From Chelydra serpentina (lineage: Eukaryota > Chordata > Testudines > Chelydridae): DNA of 64,000 nt. Shown here piece by piece: positions 34,961-46,147 of this stretch. Under the pieces are notes generated by a model, which had not been told where the DNA came from, searched no databases, and was given only the letters and a program-made list of their open reading frames with translations. The stretch covers positions 30,445,001 to 30,509,000 of the forward strand of contig JBAIAC010000004.1 of NCBI GenBank assembly GCA_037349315.1, in the 5' to 3' direction. The position numbers were made by a program, and so were the translations under genes. Positions within the stretch are counted from its first letter, which is position 1. Each line of letters begins with the position of its first letter.

Positions 34961-36890
34961 TGTTTGCTGGAAGCAACTTTTGGCCTAGCTCAGATGGCTT
35001 AAAATACATTCACTTGTTACCTTCCTTGTAAAGTATTTTAATATCTATATTATATGAAATGGGTATTACAATTTTATTTATTTAATTTGAAATATTATCA
35101 AAACAGTTTTTAAAAAGTTGTTAAAACTTACTATTTCAGTCTTAGATGCATCTTTAGCCCATCAATTCTTTTCAGAGAGTTAAAATACAGGACCAAAACG
35201 AGCACCTGTCTCAAGATATGACAGAGTCAGTGACATGTCAAGGCAATAAATTTTGTTCATCTTTGTGCAAAAGTGGAACCGTTGTATCCTTGCAGTTTAT
35301 TTGGTATGCTGAGTGTTTTTCATAAGATAAAATATATTACAGTCCTCCTAAAAGAGCCAAATACCTGTCAGCATCCTGCTAAATTAATAAACCCTGGCTG
35401 CTGTATTATAAATAGATAATTTGGAGACTTGAAAACAAATTCTTTGTTGGAAGCCCTTTTCACAACATCTTTAATAAAAAAGAAATGTTAACATTACATG
35501 AGATAGTAAAATAATTGGACAAGAAATCTGAGATGCAAAAATACCCCTTGGTTCGCCTTTAAAACTGAAAATATGCAAACAAAAATAATATTAGAAATAA
35601 ACCATCTTTTCTAACGTGAGTGTCAAAATAGCACTCTGCTAATGGGAGCTGATGCTAATGGGAGCTACTATCCCATCTGCAATCTATCCTGCCTGGGAAG
35701 TGGTAACAAATACAGCCCATCTAACTTATACCAATATCCTGCCCCTATAGTCAGCATTTGTATCTAGTTATGACACATACGTGACATGCTCATCTCACTG
35801 ATAGAGTCTCCTAAGCCATGGACAGTGCAAAAATATCCATGTTGAACTGACTATGCTGCTTCTAACACAGTCTGTCATGAGGTATTGTTAGCTCATATGC
35901 AGAACATATCAGGAATGGAGGGAACTGCTTTCACCTGGCTACACTCATTCTTCTCTGGCAGATCTCAGAAGGGCCACTGCTCCTGATAAATAAGAGCTTT
36001 TTTCTGTGCAGTTTCAAAGGGATTGGTCTCTTCCCCCTTTTTAGTTCAATATCAGTGCTAAGTCTCCGGAAGATGCTACAGGCTCAAAAACCTGCCATAT
36101 GCTGATGCACAGCTGTGCATGTTGTTCTCCTAAGAACCAGACAACACTGTCATCCATATTCTCCACTGCCTGGAAAAAAACAAACAAACAGAAGCACGAG
36201 GCTGAATGACAGCTGACCCAGACTCAAGTGTGATGGAGGTGATGCTAGAGGAGGGCAAAGGGAATCATCGTGAAGATCTATTGGGATAAATGATCACTCC
36301 CTCTTTTTACGGCATCCACACATCAATTGCCAGGGAGGTGAATGGTGGGGAAATCATACTGGCCCAGATACTTAAAGAGACTTGAAGAATCTCTTTCAAC
36401 ACCTACATCTACATCCCACTGACATTTTCAAAGCCACAGCTCATTTGCTGCTGGCTAATCCCTTGGTTTCTGCTGCCTGGCATTTGGAAGTTGTTTAAGT
36501 GCTGATGCCACTCCACAGCTAACCAGCTGGTCAAAACCCTAGCTCAAGCCAAAGCCCTGGAGGCCCAGAAGCAGGATACTCAAGCTAAGTGAGGGAACAC
36601 CTATCTTGCCAGCAGGGTCTGATCCCATTGGCATGCTCTGAGCATTCCTGTTACCCGCCAGCCCCTGCAGCAGGAGGGCCAGATTCAGGCTACTGATTGG
36701 TGGAAGGGCAGCAGAAACGCCATACAAATATACCCCGGGGGCACAAGGAAATGTAGAATGAGTGTGAGATAGGTATCAAGCATGACGAAGAGACAAAGAG
36801 ATGTTTTCAGCCACTGAATCATGAGCTACCTTAGTGGCTGATCTGGCATTAGGGCCTAGCTTCAAGAGTGGATTTGCAACAGAGGTGCCT
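34961..36890. other. Unassigned AT-rich DNA
   Basis: A small direct duplication of GCTAATGGGAGCT occurs near 35637-35667. Nothing else was recognised. Confidence 0.4.
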
Positions 36891-36894
36891 CCCT

Positions 36895-37155
36895 CCACTT
36901 GGTATCCTATCTCTGGCCTGTCAACCAGGTCAGCCACTTAGGCACCTAAACCCCTCTCCTATCCCTGCCTTTGCCCTGCTCAACTGGCTTGCTTCTGAAA
37001 ATCTCTTCCTTAGGAAGGAAACTCCCCATCCATTGTATGGGGAACCTGGGCACCTAACTTTGGGATGGAAATTCCACTGGGCAGTAGGCTGCCTAGAGTT
37101 TAGGTGTTGCAGCACTGAATGGAGCTAGGCCTAAGTATCTTTTAAGGATCTGGGC
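36895..37155 (+). repeat. Turtle SINE tail region
   Basis: CAGCCACTTAGGCACCTAAA, GGGCACCTAACTTTGGG and AGTTTAGGTGTTGCAGC show the repeated GGCACCTAA motif of the SINE tails also seen near 5150-5640 and 13600. Confidence 0.45.
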
Positions 37156-37495
37156 TATTAGACCTAGACACACAATCAGCAGCAGCTGCCAAGAACACAG
37201 CTGGCCACCTCTACTTGGCAAGAAAACCATACCTACCCCTAACAGACTGGAATGCTCTTTGACACTCACAACACTGATGTCCCATCCACCCAATAAAACC
37301 ACCGTAAAAAAAGGAAATTAATAAGATTTAAAAAATCCAAACCCCTACCTCAAGCAGAGATTTTACCCCTTAAAGAAATAAGTGCCAAAGACACTTTGAA
37401 ATCCATTAGGGACTTCACTATTGTTATTGATTGAACATGCAAGTGAGTCAAACACTTTGATGGGCAGCAGTATAAAACCGTAGCTAGATACATGT
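37156..37495. other. Unassigned DNA
   Basis: Nothing recognised. Confidence 0.4.
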
Positions 37496-37499
37496 GTGA

Positions 37500-37650
37500 C
37501 AGACAGAGGAGTAAGAATGCTTCACGCCAATACCCTCCTCACTCCATTGGCTCCCCGTTTAGTATTCAGTTCACAGTCCCACTTCTCTGGAAATCCATCA
37601 ATGATCTGGCTTGACTGGAGGAAAGACCTACTTCTTCGTCAGTACCAGCA
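37500..37650 (+). mobile_element. L2-like LINE fragment
   Basis: TTCACGCCAATACCCTCC translates to FTPIPS and continues as SLHWLPV, followed by a stop codon and then YSVHS. TPVL-SLHWLPV-YRI is the block after the reverse-transcriptase core in L2-like LINEs. The frame is lost soon after, so this is a relic. Confidence 0.55.
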
Positions 37651-37949
37651 CTAGGAGACTATTAGAAGATATCATGGAACTTTCAATACACTGAGCAAAG
37701 CTAATTGGAGCTGGGAACAGGGTGTTCTTGTTGAAGGGGTGTCAACATGTGGCATCCTATGAACAGAAATCCCGATTAACTCGTGTTATTTCCTTCAGAA
37801 CATAATGCAAGACTTGGCTTGTTTGCACAGGCCTTTTTTCAGTAAAGCCAGAGACACTCCAAACAAAAGTGAAACATACAATCTTTCAATCTACAAGAAT
37901 ACAAGAGAATTTAATCTTAGTTTACCAGAGCCTGTAATGGAACTGTAGG

Positions 37950-38550
37950 AAGACCAGCCGGCTTAGTGGTTAGGCAGTGGTCTTACAGTTTCTTCCAGCC
38001 TAGTCATCTCAGGGCCCCAGACAAGTTGTGGGTGGTAGGCCTCAATCTCTCTGAATGTTCTTATTGCTTCCCATTGGTTTCTGCCACTGCAGAGGAACAG
38101 GGGGTAAAAGTGGGACCTGAGCCCATCCACTCCACCAGGTCCCAATCCAGGGCCCTAAGCTTTGTCAAAGTGTCCAGACCAGTTATTGATCCACCCCACG
38201 TACTGTAACACTTTTCCCTGGGTCATTTCCTACCAGACTAGAGCTCCCCTTCTGGGGAATGGTCACTAGCCTAGAAGAGTCCACTTGATCTGTTAGTATC
38301 CTGTTCAAAGCCATCTCTTTTGGGGCTTTCAGCTCCCCAAAGAGGGGAGTAAAAGCAGCCACAGCAAAGCCATAGTCACTCCTACAACAGCTCCCAGCAT
38401 CTGCCTTCTATTCTGATACACCTATAACTTCTTCTAGTTCCCCTTTCCTGGGCTACCAATGTCCTTTTAAGCTATTACTCCACCAGGAGCATGCACTGCC
38501 ACTGATGTGGGGCAGGGCCGCCCTAGCCCAGTGTAGCTCCATTCCTTACC
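37950..38550. repeat. Unclassified repeat-like region
   Basis: Moderately GC-rich stretch with TAGTGGTTAGGCAGTGG at the left (SINE-head-like), then CAATCCAGGGCCCTAAGC and CTCCCCTTCTGGGGAATGG. The style resembles LTR-type turtle repeats, but I could not find ends or duplications. Confidence 0.35.
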
Positions 38551-38557
38551 CTGTTTA

Positions 38558-38664
38558 GGGTGACCAGATGTCCTGATTTTATAGGGACAGTCCCAATATT
38601 TGAGGCTTTTTCTTATACAGGCTCCTATTACTCCCGATTTTTCACACTTGCTGTCTGGTCACCC
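38558..38664. mobile_element. 107-bp MITE with GGGTGACCAGA ends
   Basis: The left end GGGTGACCAGATGTCC and the right end TCTGGTCACCC are inverted copies over 11 bp. TA flanks both sides (38556-38557 and 38665-38666). The interior has ATAGGGACAGTCCC. The size and simple ends fit a complete non-autonomous element of a family common in turtle genomes. Confidence 0.75.
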
Positions 38665-38666
38665 TA

Positions 38667-39782
38667 CATCACAGGGCCATGACAAATTTTAAGAATCACA
38701 TAAAGAATGTATTAGCTAGCAATTGGTAGCCTGGATGGATGAATGCAGATAAGTAACTACATCAGGACAGCAGCATTGTCCAATGAATAAACAAAATAAT
38801 CTAAAGCAAGTGAAAAATGTGTAAATATTTTTCTAGATATTATATTTGGAATGAAGCTAATATTATTGTAGCTTTAATAAGCAGCACCCCACTTACCATA
38901 TGTCCCAAAGCACATCCTCTCTAGTGTCAGTGCTTGGATCACAGGATATCTGTACATTGATTATTTTTCTCTATTTAGAACTACAATATCTAGATGAAGA
39001 CAAGTTGCAATTGCATCATAGGCAAAAAGCTAGTATGAAGCCTAGCAAATTTGTCTGGCTTTATGAGATTTCTGGCACTCAGAACTTCTAAGTGTGCTTA
39101 TACTGAAATGAAACAATAATACTGGCCTAATTAAACCATTATCTTGTTTACAGGACAGAATCATTATGATATCATCAACCTTCTTTTCCCCTCTGGTGTA
39201 ATCTATTGAGTCTCAAATGTAGTCAAGTGTCTAGAATTGATTTAGAATGGGACATATGAAGGGATAATTGTCACACTTTATTAGTGGCAACAAAGAAGTT
39301 TACCAGGGATAATTATCTTGACTTAGAGAGTCACTTGTGGCAGTTCTCCGCTTGGAGACCCACTGTTGCTGGGTATAAATGGTTAAGCTTTTGAAATCAC
39401 TCCAACCTCAGAAAAGAGTTGATACCTGAGCAGGACATTCCTGTTCAAGCTCCCTCTCTCTCTTTTGCTCCACCCACCCATCCACCCGCACACACACACA
39501 CGCACGCTGTCTGTCACAGAGAAACACAAAACCAAAGCACCTTTTCATCATTCACACAACTCTCACTTCCTGTTTTAGTCCCCACATTGTCCTCTTTCAG
39601 TGAAAGGTGAAAATTGATCCACTAGTTAGGCTGGAGTTAGTGAAATGGAAGCGTCCAAACAATCTCTCAAAATGGTTAAATCTTTGCTAGAGTGCTTTTG
39701 TGTTTGCAATGAATTCAAGAGTACAGTAGCAATAATGATATTGACACAATCAAGAGGGTATAATAGTAGAGTTCAAACTATA
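38667..39782. other. Unassigned DNA
   Basis: A short (CA)n run sits near 39487-39501. Nothing else was recognised. Confidence 0.4.
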
Positions 39783-39787
39783 CATAA

Positions 39788-40929
39788 TGTGACGGGTTGG
39801 GATCACAGAAACTCCCTTGGTGCTGCCACCTGGTGTGCCAAGGCTACTTCTGCCCCTGCTTCCCTGCCCTTTCCAGCTTGGGACTCCGGAATCCTGTCTG
39901 TTCTGAGCCAGATCTGCTGATCTGTTGCAAACACAGACCCAGGTCCGAACCACATCCCCTAATAACTGTAAGGCTCTTGGAAGCGCTCTTGCCTTTGACA
40001 CCCAGGTGCCCAATGCCCAATGAGGTTCAAACCCTTAATAAATCCGTTTTACCCTGTATAAAGCTTATACAGGGTAAACTCATAAATAGTTCGCCTTCTA
40101 TTTCAAAGATAGAAAGATATGCACAGCTTTTTGCCCTTCCCCCAGGTTCCCACTCGTACTCCAGGTAACTTAACAGGTAAAAAGTGATTTTAATAAGTAC
40201 AGAAAGTAGGGTTTAAGTGATTCCAAGTAGTGACAGACAGAACAGAGTGAATTACTAAGTAAAATAAAATAAAACACACACGTCTACGTCTAATCCAACT
40301 TAACACAGATATAAAACCCTCACCAGCTCCAGCCTTCTTCCTTTCACAGGCTGTAAAACTTCTAGCCTGGGTCCAGCAGTCGCTCACACCCCCTATTATC
40401 TTTGTCCTTTGTTCAGTCTCTCTCAGGTACGTCCTTGGGGGGTGGAGAGCCTCTCTCTTTAACCAGCTGAAGACCAAAATGGAGGGGTCTTCCAGGGCTT
40501 TTATAGCCTTTCCCCCACTCCCTGTGTAGCATCATGTTGCCCTGGAGTTTTGGGATCACATGGGCAAGTCACCTGTCTATGCACCCTAACCAGTCCAACC
40601 AGTTGCATTCCTGACCAGGCCCAGATGTGGATTGGGGTCTGCACCTTCTTTTGTCTGTTAAGTGCTTGCACTTAACTTGCACAATCTTTTCTCCAGACCT
40701 GATCCCATGCTCTTACAAAGGCTATGTATAAAACCAGCAAATATAAAACCAATATTCATAACTTCAACTACAACAATGATACATGCATACAAACAGGAGG
40801 AATAAATTCAGTAGGTCATAACTTTCACAGAGATATGTTACATGGCACTTGTAGCATAAAACATACTCCAGTTACATATATACATTTATAAGCATCTCCC
40901 CATAAAGTCTTATGGGGTACACCGTCACA
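39788..40929. mobile_element. Solo-LTR-like element, complete
   Basis: A 1142-bp element starting TGTGACGGGTTGG and ending ACCGTCACA. The outer 8 bp are perfect inverted copies (TGTGACGG and CCGTCACA). It is flanked by the exact 5-bp duplication CATAA (39783-39787 and 40930-40934). TG...CA ends with a 5-bp duplication indicate an LTR-type insertion. The interior contains AATAAATCCGTTTTACCC, the palindromic CCCTGTATAAAGCTTATACA-type site, and an A-rich zone (TTTTAATAAGTACAGAAAG). No internal retroviral genes are present, so it is a solo LTR. Orientation is unclear, so any regulatory signals cannot be assigned. Confidence 0.8.
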
Positions 40930-40934
40930 CATAA

Positions 40935-41570
40935 AGTTTTAGAGACCCCGTAGAAAATGAAATTGTTTGGCAATGAATAATTACCTCTCTCCACTGAATT
41001 TTTAAGGCCAGTCCTTGGAGATTTATTGTTCATGGTGATAATACTGTCATTCAGCCCATGTTATTAAAAGGTTCTTTCTGTGTTTGTCAACCAGTATTCA
41101 TTGTTAAATATTCAAATGCACCTTAATGGAATCAAAAGTGTTCACTGATTGTACAATGGAAGCTAATGACTCAAATTCAGTTCCTGAGTTACAATTACAG
41201 TCAGTTCTGATAGATTATTGAGTGGGAAAAAGTAAAAAGAAATGTTGCAATGAGTTATTCCAGAGTTTTGAATAATCCATCAAAAGTTTTGGTTTGTATT
41301 ATCATAAATCAGAAGGTAAATTCCATTGCAAAAGAGCTAAAGAATCACTCACTTGTTCAAAAAAAAAAGGAGTATGGGAGGGAGAGAACTGAAATGAGTT
41401 TCTTCAATGATGATTATGCAAACATCAAATCCAGTTTGCTTATTGGGTTACCCTAGGCAGTTTATTCATGAAACAATTTCCTTGTGGATATTTCCCACTG
41501 ACTGTTCTTCACCATATTCCAGACAGGGAAACTCCATTATTTCTGGACACACATGTTTCCTACCAGTCTG
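40935..41570. other. Unassigned AT-rich DNA
   Basis: Nothing recognised. Confidence 0.4.
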
Positions 41571-41575
41571 CATCT

Positions 41576-41740
41576 TCATAGATCCATAGGAAAGGCCAGA
41601 AGGGACATTGTGATCATGTAGTCTGACCTCCTGTATAACATAGGCCACAGGACTTTTCCTGAATCATTTCCTGTTTGAACTACAGCGTATCTTTTACAAA
41701 AGATCTTGGAATTCTGAAGCTTCTTCTTTACAGAGTTCCA
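41576..41740 (-). mobile_element. CR1 3' end, antisense
   Basis: CATAGATCCATAGGAAAGGC, GGGACATTGTGATCATGTAG and CCTCCTGTATAACATAGGCC are the CR1 3' terminal region, same subfamily as 29895. It is followed by TTGAACTACAGCGTATCTT, also part of that subfamily. Confidence 0.85.
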
Positions 41741-41744
41741 TATT

Positions 41745-41990
41745 GTCCAGGGTGTCATACATGACAGGCTCTGTATTAGGTACATATTTGGCCCCTGTCA
41801 CCAAAGTATATGAGAACATCATAATCTTTAGTGTATTTAAAATAAATGGAGTATTGTTATCCATATTTTACAGATGGGAAACTGAGGCACGGAGATTAAG
41901 TGACTTGTCCGACGTCACACAGGAAGTCTAGTGGAGCAGGAAATTGAACTGTCCCAAGTCCTAGGCTAGCACCCTAACTCCTGGAATGTA
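41745..41990 (-). repeat. MIR/CORE-SINE, antisense
   Basis: CTGTATTAGGTACATATTTGG, TTATCCATATTTTACAGATGG, GAAACTGAGGCACGGAG and AAGTGACTTGTCCGACGTCA run in reverse MIR order and end at CTAGCACCCTAAC (head). Most of the element is represented. Confidence 0.8.
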
Positions 41991-43383
41991 ATATTATTTA
42001 CTAATAAAGTGATTTTATTCCCATTTTCACTGGCAAATTGGACGTAGAACCCCGATTGCTTTATTCCTACAATCAGTCCATTAGTTCTTTGCATGGTCAT
42101 TTGTTTTAACTGTAATTTTGTTTGCTTTTACCGATGTCATATTATGGGATTCCAAATTCTGAAGGTTAATTCCTCCATATGCTTTATCAGAAATTATGGA
42201 AATTGAATATTAAATAAGTAGTCATGTTAATGTGTTTATGAGCACAGCACCTAAGTAGGGTTATTAAAAGAACAGTATTGGGCCACCTGTATGTTGACCA
42301 TAGATTTAAAAAAAAAATCTTTTTTGACAAATAATGGTAAAATGTGCCAAGTAATATTCAACCACTGCTCTTGTTTAGAAAAAAAACTTTTCCTATTGAA
42401 TAGTGCTGCCGTCTACACTCTTACAATACTATTTAAATTAAAAATACAGTTCAACCATGATTAACCTAATAACAAGGTTACCTTCCTTCAATTATCTGAA
42501 ATTTTGAATATCCAAATTTTATGTATTACTACTCTCACTCAATGGCATTTGGATAATGTAGTCTGAACTGTAGTAATTTTGTGGAGCAAAGTAGAATGCC
42601 ATGGTAACACATCATTGGGGCTCCTCAAAAGCTCATTGAAGTTAATAGGAAGCCTTCAAAAGATGCTTTAGATGAGAAACAAAATTAAAGTAATGCTTGC
42701 CCAATGGAAAACTAGCTGTAATCCCTGGGTGAGATCCTGGCTTCATTGAAGTCAATGGCAAAACTCCCACTGAGTTCAGTGGGGCCAAGATTTGATTCCA
42801 TATTTTTAGGACATTTTTTCTGCAAGATATACATGTCAAAGAGAGTTGACTCATTAATTTCCATCTGTACCTACCATTTGGCATGGATATTTGGTTTTCC
42901 TTAGAAATTAAATACTTTATATACAAATATGAATTTTATTGAATAGGCACAGTGGAAAAAAACACTCTCTACCAAGTAGAGTATTATCCATGATTTATAC
43001 AAAATGCACAGGAAGACATTTTCAATAGCCTTTATAAAACATCTTTTCATTTGCTTTGCTGTTGGTTTATACAATTGGTTTTGGTTAATTTGGTGAAATG
43101 TCACTTTAGTTGCTGATTGTAAGGGAGCTCACAGCATTAACTAGAGCGTGGGATAATGTGGGAAGCTGCTGTGCAAGTTTCCCAGTATCTTTTTTTTTTT
43201 TTTTCATATCAACTGAACCACAATATTATTGCTTCTGTACTTCAGCCTTGTGCCTCTGCGGAGCAGAGGCTTCCACTTGTGCTTAGTTATGTCAAAGAGT
43301 AGCATGATTTTGTAATGTAGACAAATGATGCCAACAAGGGACACTAGACAGAGACCATTAAATACTCCTGTTCCACTTGAGAG
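41991..43383. other. Unassigned DNA
   Basis: A palindrome CATTGAAGTCAATGG lies near 42744, part of the dispersed family noted elsewhere. A T tract of about 14 sits near 43191-43204. Nothing else was assigned. Confidence 0.4.
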
Positions 43384-43391
43384 CTAATCCT
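43384..43391. repeat. hAT 8-bp target-site duplication, left copy
   Basis: CTAATCCT, repeated exactly at 44057-44064. Confidence 0.9.
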
Positions 43392-44056
43392 CAGTAGCGT
43401 AGCCAGGGGGGGAGCAGGGGGAGCAGCCGCTCCCCCTGTGAGGAGAAGCGGCGCTAAGGCGCCACCCGAGCCCGGCTGCGGGAGCTGGGCTCAGGGGGTG
43501 CTTTAAAGGTCCAGCGGCTCCCTGCAGCAGCAGGAGCTGCCGGCCTTTTAAAGCGACCCTCCCCCCCCCAGCCCAGCTCCGGCAGCAGGGCTGCGGGGGG
43601 GGGCGCGTTTTAAAAGGCCGGCGGCTCCTGCTGCTGCAGGGAGCCGCTGGACCTTTAAAGCACCCCCCTCAGCCCCGCTTCCGGAGCTTCCGGAGCTGGG
43701 CTGGGGGCGCGCTTTAAAAGGCTGCCAGCTCCTGCCGCTGCGGGGAGCCGTGGGCCCTTTAAAGCGGCCCCCCCAGCCCCACTGCCGGAGCTGAGCTGAG
43801 CTGAGCTGGGTGGGGGGGGGCGCTTTAAAAGGCCAGCGGCTCCTGCCGCTGCGGGGAGCCGCCGGCCTTTTAAAGCGCCCCCCCCGCCACGCTGCTGGAG
43901 CCAGGCTTCAGCGGGGATTTAAAAGGCCCGGGGGCTCTGCAGCGGCTGGAGCCCCGGGCCGTTTAAAGCGCCGCCAGGTGAGTACAGGGGGAGCGGGGAG
44001 GCGCCTTTTTATAGTGCCGCTGCTCCCCCTGTGCTCTAAACCTGGCTACACCACTG
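43392..44056. mobile_element. GC-rich hAT element built of repeated hairpins
   Basis: The 665-bp element starts CAGTAGCGTAGCCAGG and ends with the complement of CAGTGGTGTAGCCAGG (two mismatches in 16). It is flanked by an exact 8-bp duplication, CTAATCCT. The inside is strongly GC-rich against an AT-rich background. It is an array of roughly 105-bp units that alternate TTTAAAG and CTTTTAAA hinges (about 43502, 43607, 43712, 43823, 43917). The units carry inverted CAGCGGCTCC and GGAGCCGC blocks, so each can fold. No transposase is present. A 91-codon frame inside (43810-44085) is an artefact of the array. The end motifs match the smaller element at 56815-57033. Confidence 0.85.
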
Positions 44057-44064
44057 CTAATCCT

Positions 44065-44325
44065 ATGTTGAAACTAGGTCTCTAGAAGTGAAAGACCCAC
44101 AACAGCATCCTTCACTTTTCATTTGCTGTACTTCTAAAATATCTTATACAGTAAACTAGTTTTCTTCACATCTATTTGCCTCTCTTGAACACTGTTAGGT
44201 CCAACTTCTCCATCAGTTTTTTTTCTGGAAATCTTCCACTGTACTTTTTATTTCTCACTCATTTTACTTAAAATGGCAAAATTTTCATAAGGACCAAGGG
44301 TTTCTTTCTTTTTTGGATCATTCAA
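44065..44325. other. Unassigned DNA
   Basis: Nothing recognised. Confidence 0.4.
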
Positions 44326-44329
44326 TTTC

Positions 44330-44475
44330 CCCTCCATTGCACAGGTAGGGAAGCAGAGACTAACAGAGGTTAATAGACACTCCCAAGGTCAAACAGAAGG
44401 CCCAATCCATATTCCTAGTCCTGTGTCTAGTTCATTTAGCCACAGTTCTCTCATGTCAAGCCTCCATTGGGGCAA
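44330..44475 (-). repeat. MIR/CORE-SINE relic, antisense
   Basis: GCACAGGTAGGGAAGCAGAG, CCCAAGGTCAAACAGAAGG and ATTCCTAGTCCTGTGTCTAG are a diverged reverse MIR tail and core. Confidence 0.55.
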
Positions 44476-44584
44476 AAATCTCTCAGTGAATTGTCACATA
44501 TTACATATTTATTTTCATGGAATATATATCCCAGAGGTAGTGACAATGTTATATAGGATACCCTGGAAAGGCGCACCTGGGCAT

Positions 44585-44855
44585 AGTGTCTAGTCCCCAG
44601 CTATTGCAAGCAATCCCATCACATAAGCCCTTTCACGAACTCATCAAGTTCTATCTTAAAAGTAGTTAGGTTGTTTGCCCCCACTCCTATTGGAAGGATG
44701 TTTGAGAACAATAAATCCTAGGCTGGTTAGAAAGCTAATTTCTAGCCTAAATTTATTCAAGGTCAGTTTATATCCATTTATTCATACTGCCAAGTCTCTC
44801 AATTTGAAGCCACTAGTTCCTATATTCATGTGTTTGGTAAGATACTCAACTTTTC
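44585..44855 (-). mobile_element. CR1 fragment, antisense
   Basis: Plus-strand text includes CACGAACTCATCAAGTTC, AGTAGTTAGGTTGTTTGCCC and GGTCAGTTTATATCCATTTA. In reverse this is the C-terminal coding and 3' region of an older CR1 subfamily. It is degraded, with no usable frame. Confidence 0.75.
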
Positions 44856-44959
44856 TTTTTTTTTTAACGTAAATTTCTTGTTCTCATGACTTCAGAGAGA
44901 AGCCAGAAAACTTGATCTTTAAAGGCAATGACACCACAATAGAAAATCACCCCATTATT

Positions 44960-45065
44960 CCTTGTTTTAAAAATAATAATATCATGATAGTTAAAGCAGT
45001 CTCATGGATTTTGAGGGCCTGACTCATGATTTTTAAGCTCTTGGGTTGGCAAATTAATCCCATCA
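44960..45065 (-). repeat. Unnamed dispersed repeat, third copy
   Basis: GTCTCATGGATTTTGAGGGCC and CTCATGATTTTTAAGCTC match, in reverse, the repeat at 15470. Confidence 0.45.
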
Positions 45066-45520
45066 GTGAAAAGAACATTTACTTATGCTGCTAGCCTACT
45101 CAGAGCAGGTCAGAGCAATGCATGAAACAAGTTGGGCCAATGTTTTATAACTCACAACAGAAACATTATCAAAGAAAACATACCCAAGTGTCTGCATCAT
45201 GGCACTTGCCACTATATCACTCAATATTACTAGGAGAAATAATCATTGCATTCTGTTACTCCAGGATAAAATATCAGAACTGAATATAAATAGTTTCTAA
45301 ATATAGCATCAGTAGTTGGGTGATATTAAACAATCAGAACAAACAGTGTTTGCAAATTCAGCCTAGCTTTCTGTGCTCCTGTTCAGTAATGCAAAGAAAA
45401 TTAAACTACTCTCCAGCAGGTCTGTCTCTGGACAAGCAGCCAAAGTGGAGAGGCTATGGTGTTTTTGGCCCACATCCTACCAATAGAACTGTGCAAATAA
45501 CTAATTTTTTGGTTTGCTGC
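45066..45520. other. Unassigned DNA
   Basis: Nothing recognised. Confidence 0.4.
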
Positions 45521-45524
45521 ATGA

Positions 45525-45812
45525 ACTAAAACAAATGTTTTGTTCAATCTGAAAAGAAATGTGTTGTTTAGTTTGAGTATTTTTAACTTTAAAATAATTG
45601 AACTACAATTCAAAACAAAAAAGCCGTTTTGGAATAAAAAAATCAAAATATCATGTTTTGGAAATGTCAGAACAATTTTTTGTTTTGTTTTGTTTCGACC
45701 AAAACATTAAGCAAATTTGAAGCAAATTTGCAAAAAAAAATTGTGGTCAACCTGAACCTGCATTTTTCAGCTGAAAAGTTTCCACCATAACATTTTGCCC
45801 AGCTCCATCCAC
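45525..45812. repeat. AT-rich dispersed repeat ending TTTTGCCCAGCTC
   Basis: A run of AAAACAAATG, TTTTGTTCAATC and GTTTTGTTTTGTTTCGACC blocks that ends CATAACATTTTGCCCAGCTC. A second copy ends the same way at 52164. The class is unknown. Confidence 0.5.
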
Positions 45813-46147
45813 CAATGAATCGATGTCCCCAGAGGAGATGAGCCATTTTCTCAACCGTCAGCATTGCTTTGAACTTGATGAATCAAAATATATGCATGTC
45901 TATATATCATATCAAACTTTCGGTGCCTTAAGATTGTTCCAGAAAGATGTAGTAAAAATACATTTCTCAAATGTGGTTCTTATTTTTAATTGATATCTTG
46001 TTAATTGAATCAGATGAAATGTGAGATGCCAAAGAAAAAAATAAGTTCCACTAATCAGGAGTGAAGTCACAAAAATGTTTATTTTCCAGTAGAACTGAGG
46101 AGGAACAGCCATGTTCGGACCTTTAATCTGGAACTGGGCATACTTTA

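Noticed and set aside
43810..44085. 91-codon Gly/Arg-rich frame
   Set aside because: It is part of the hAT hairpin array and crosses the element end.
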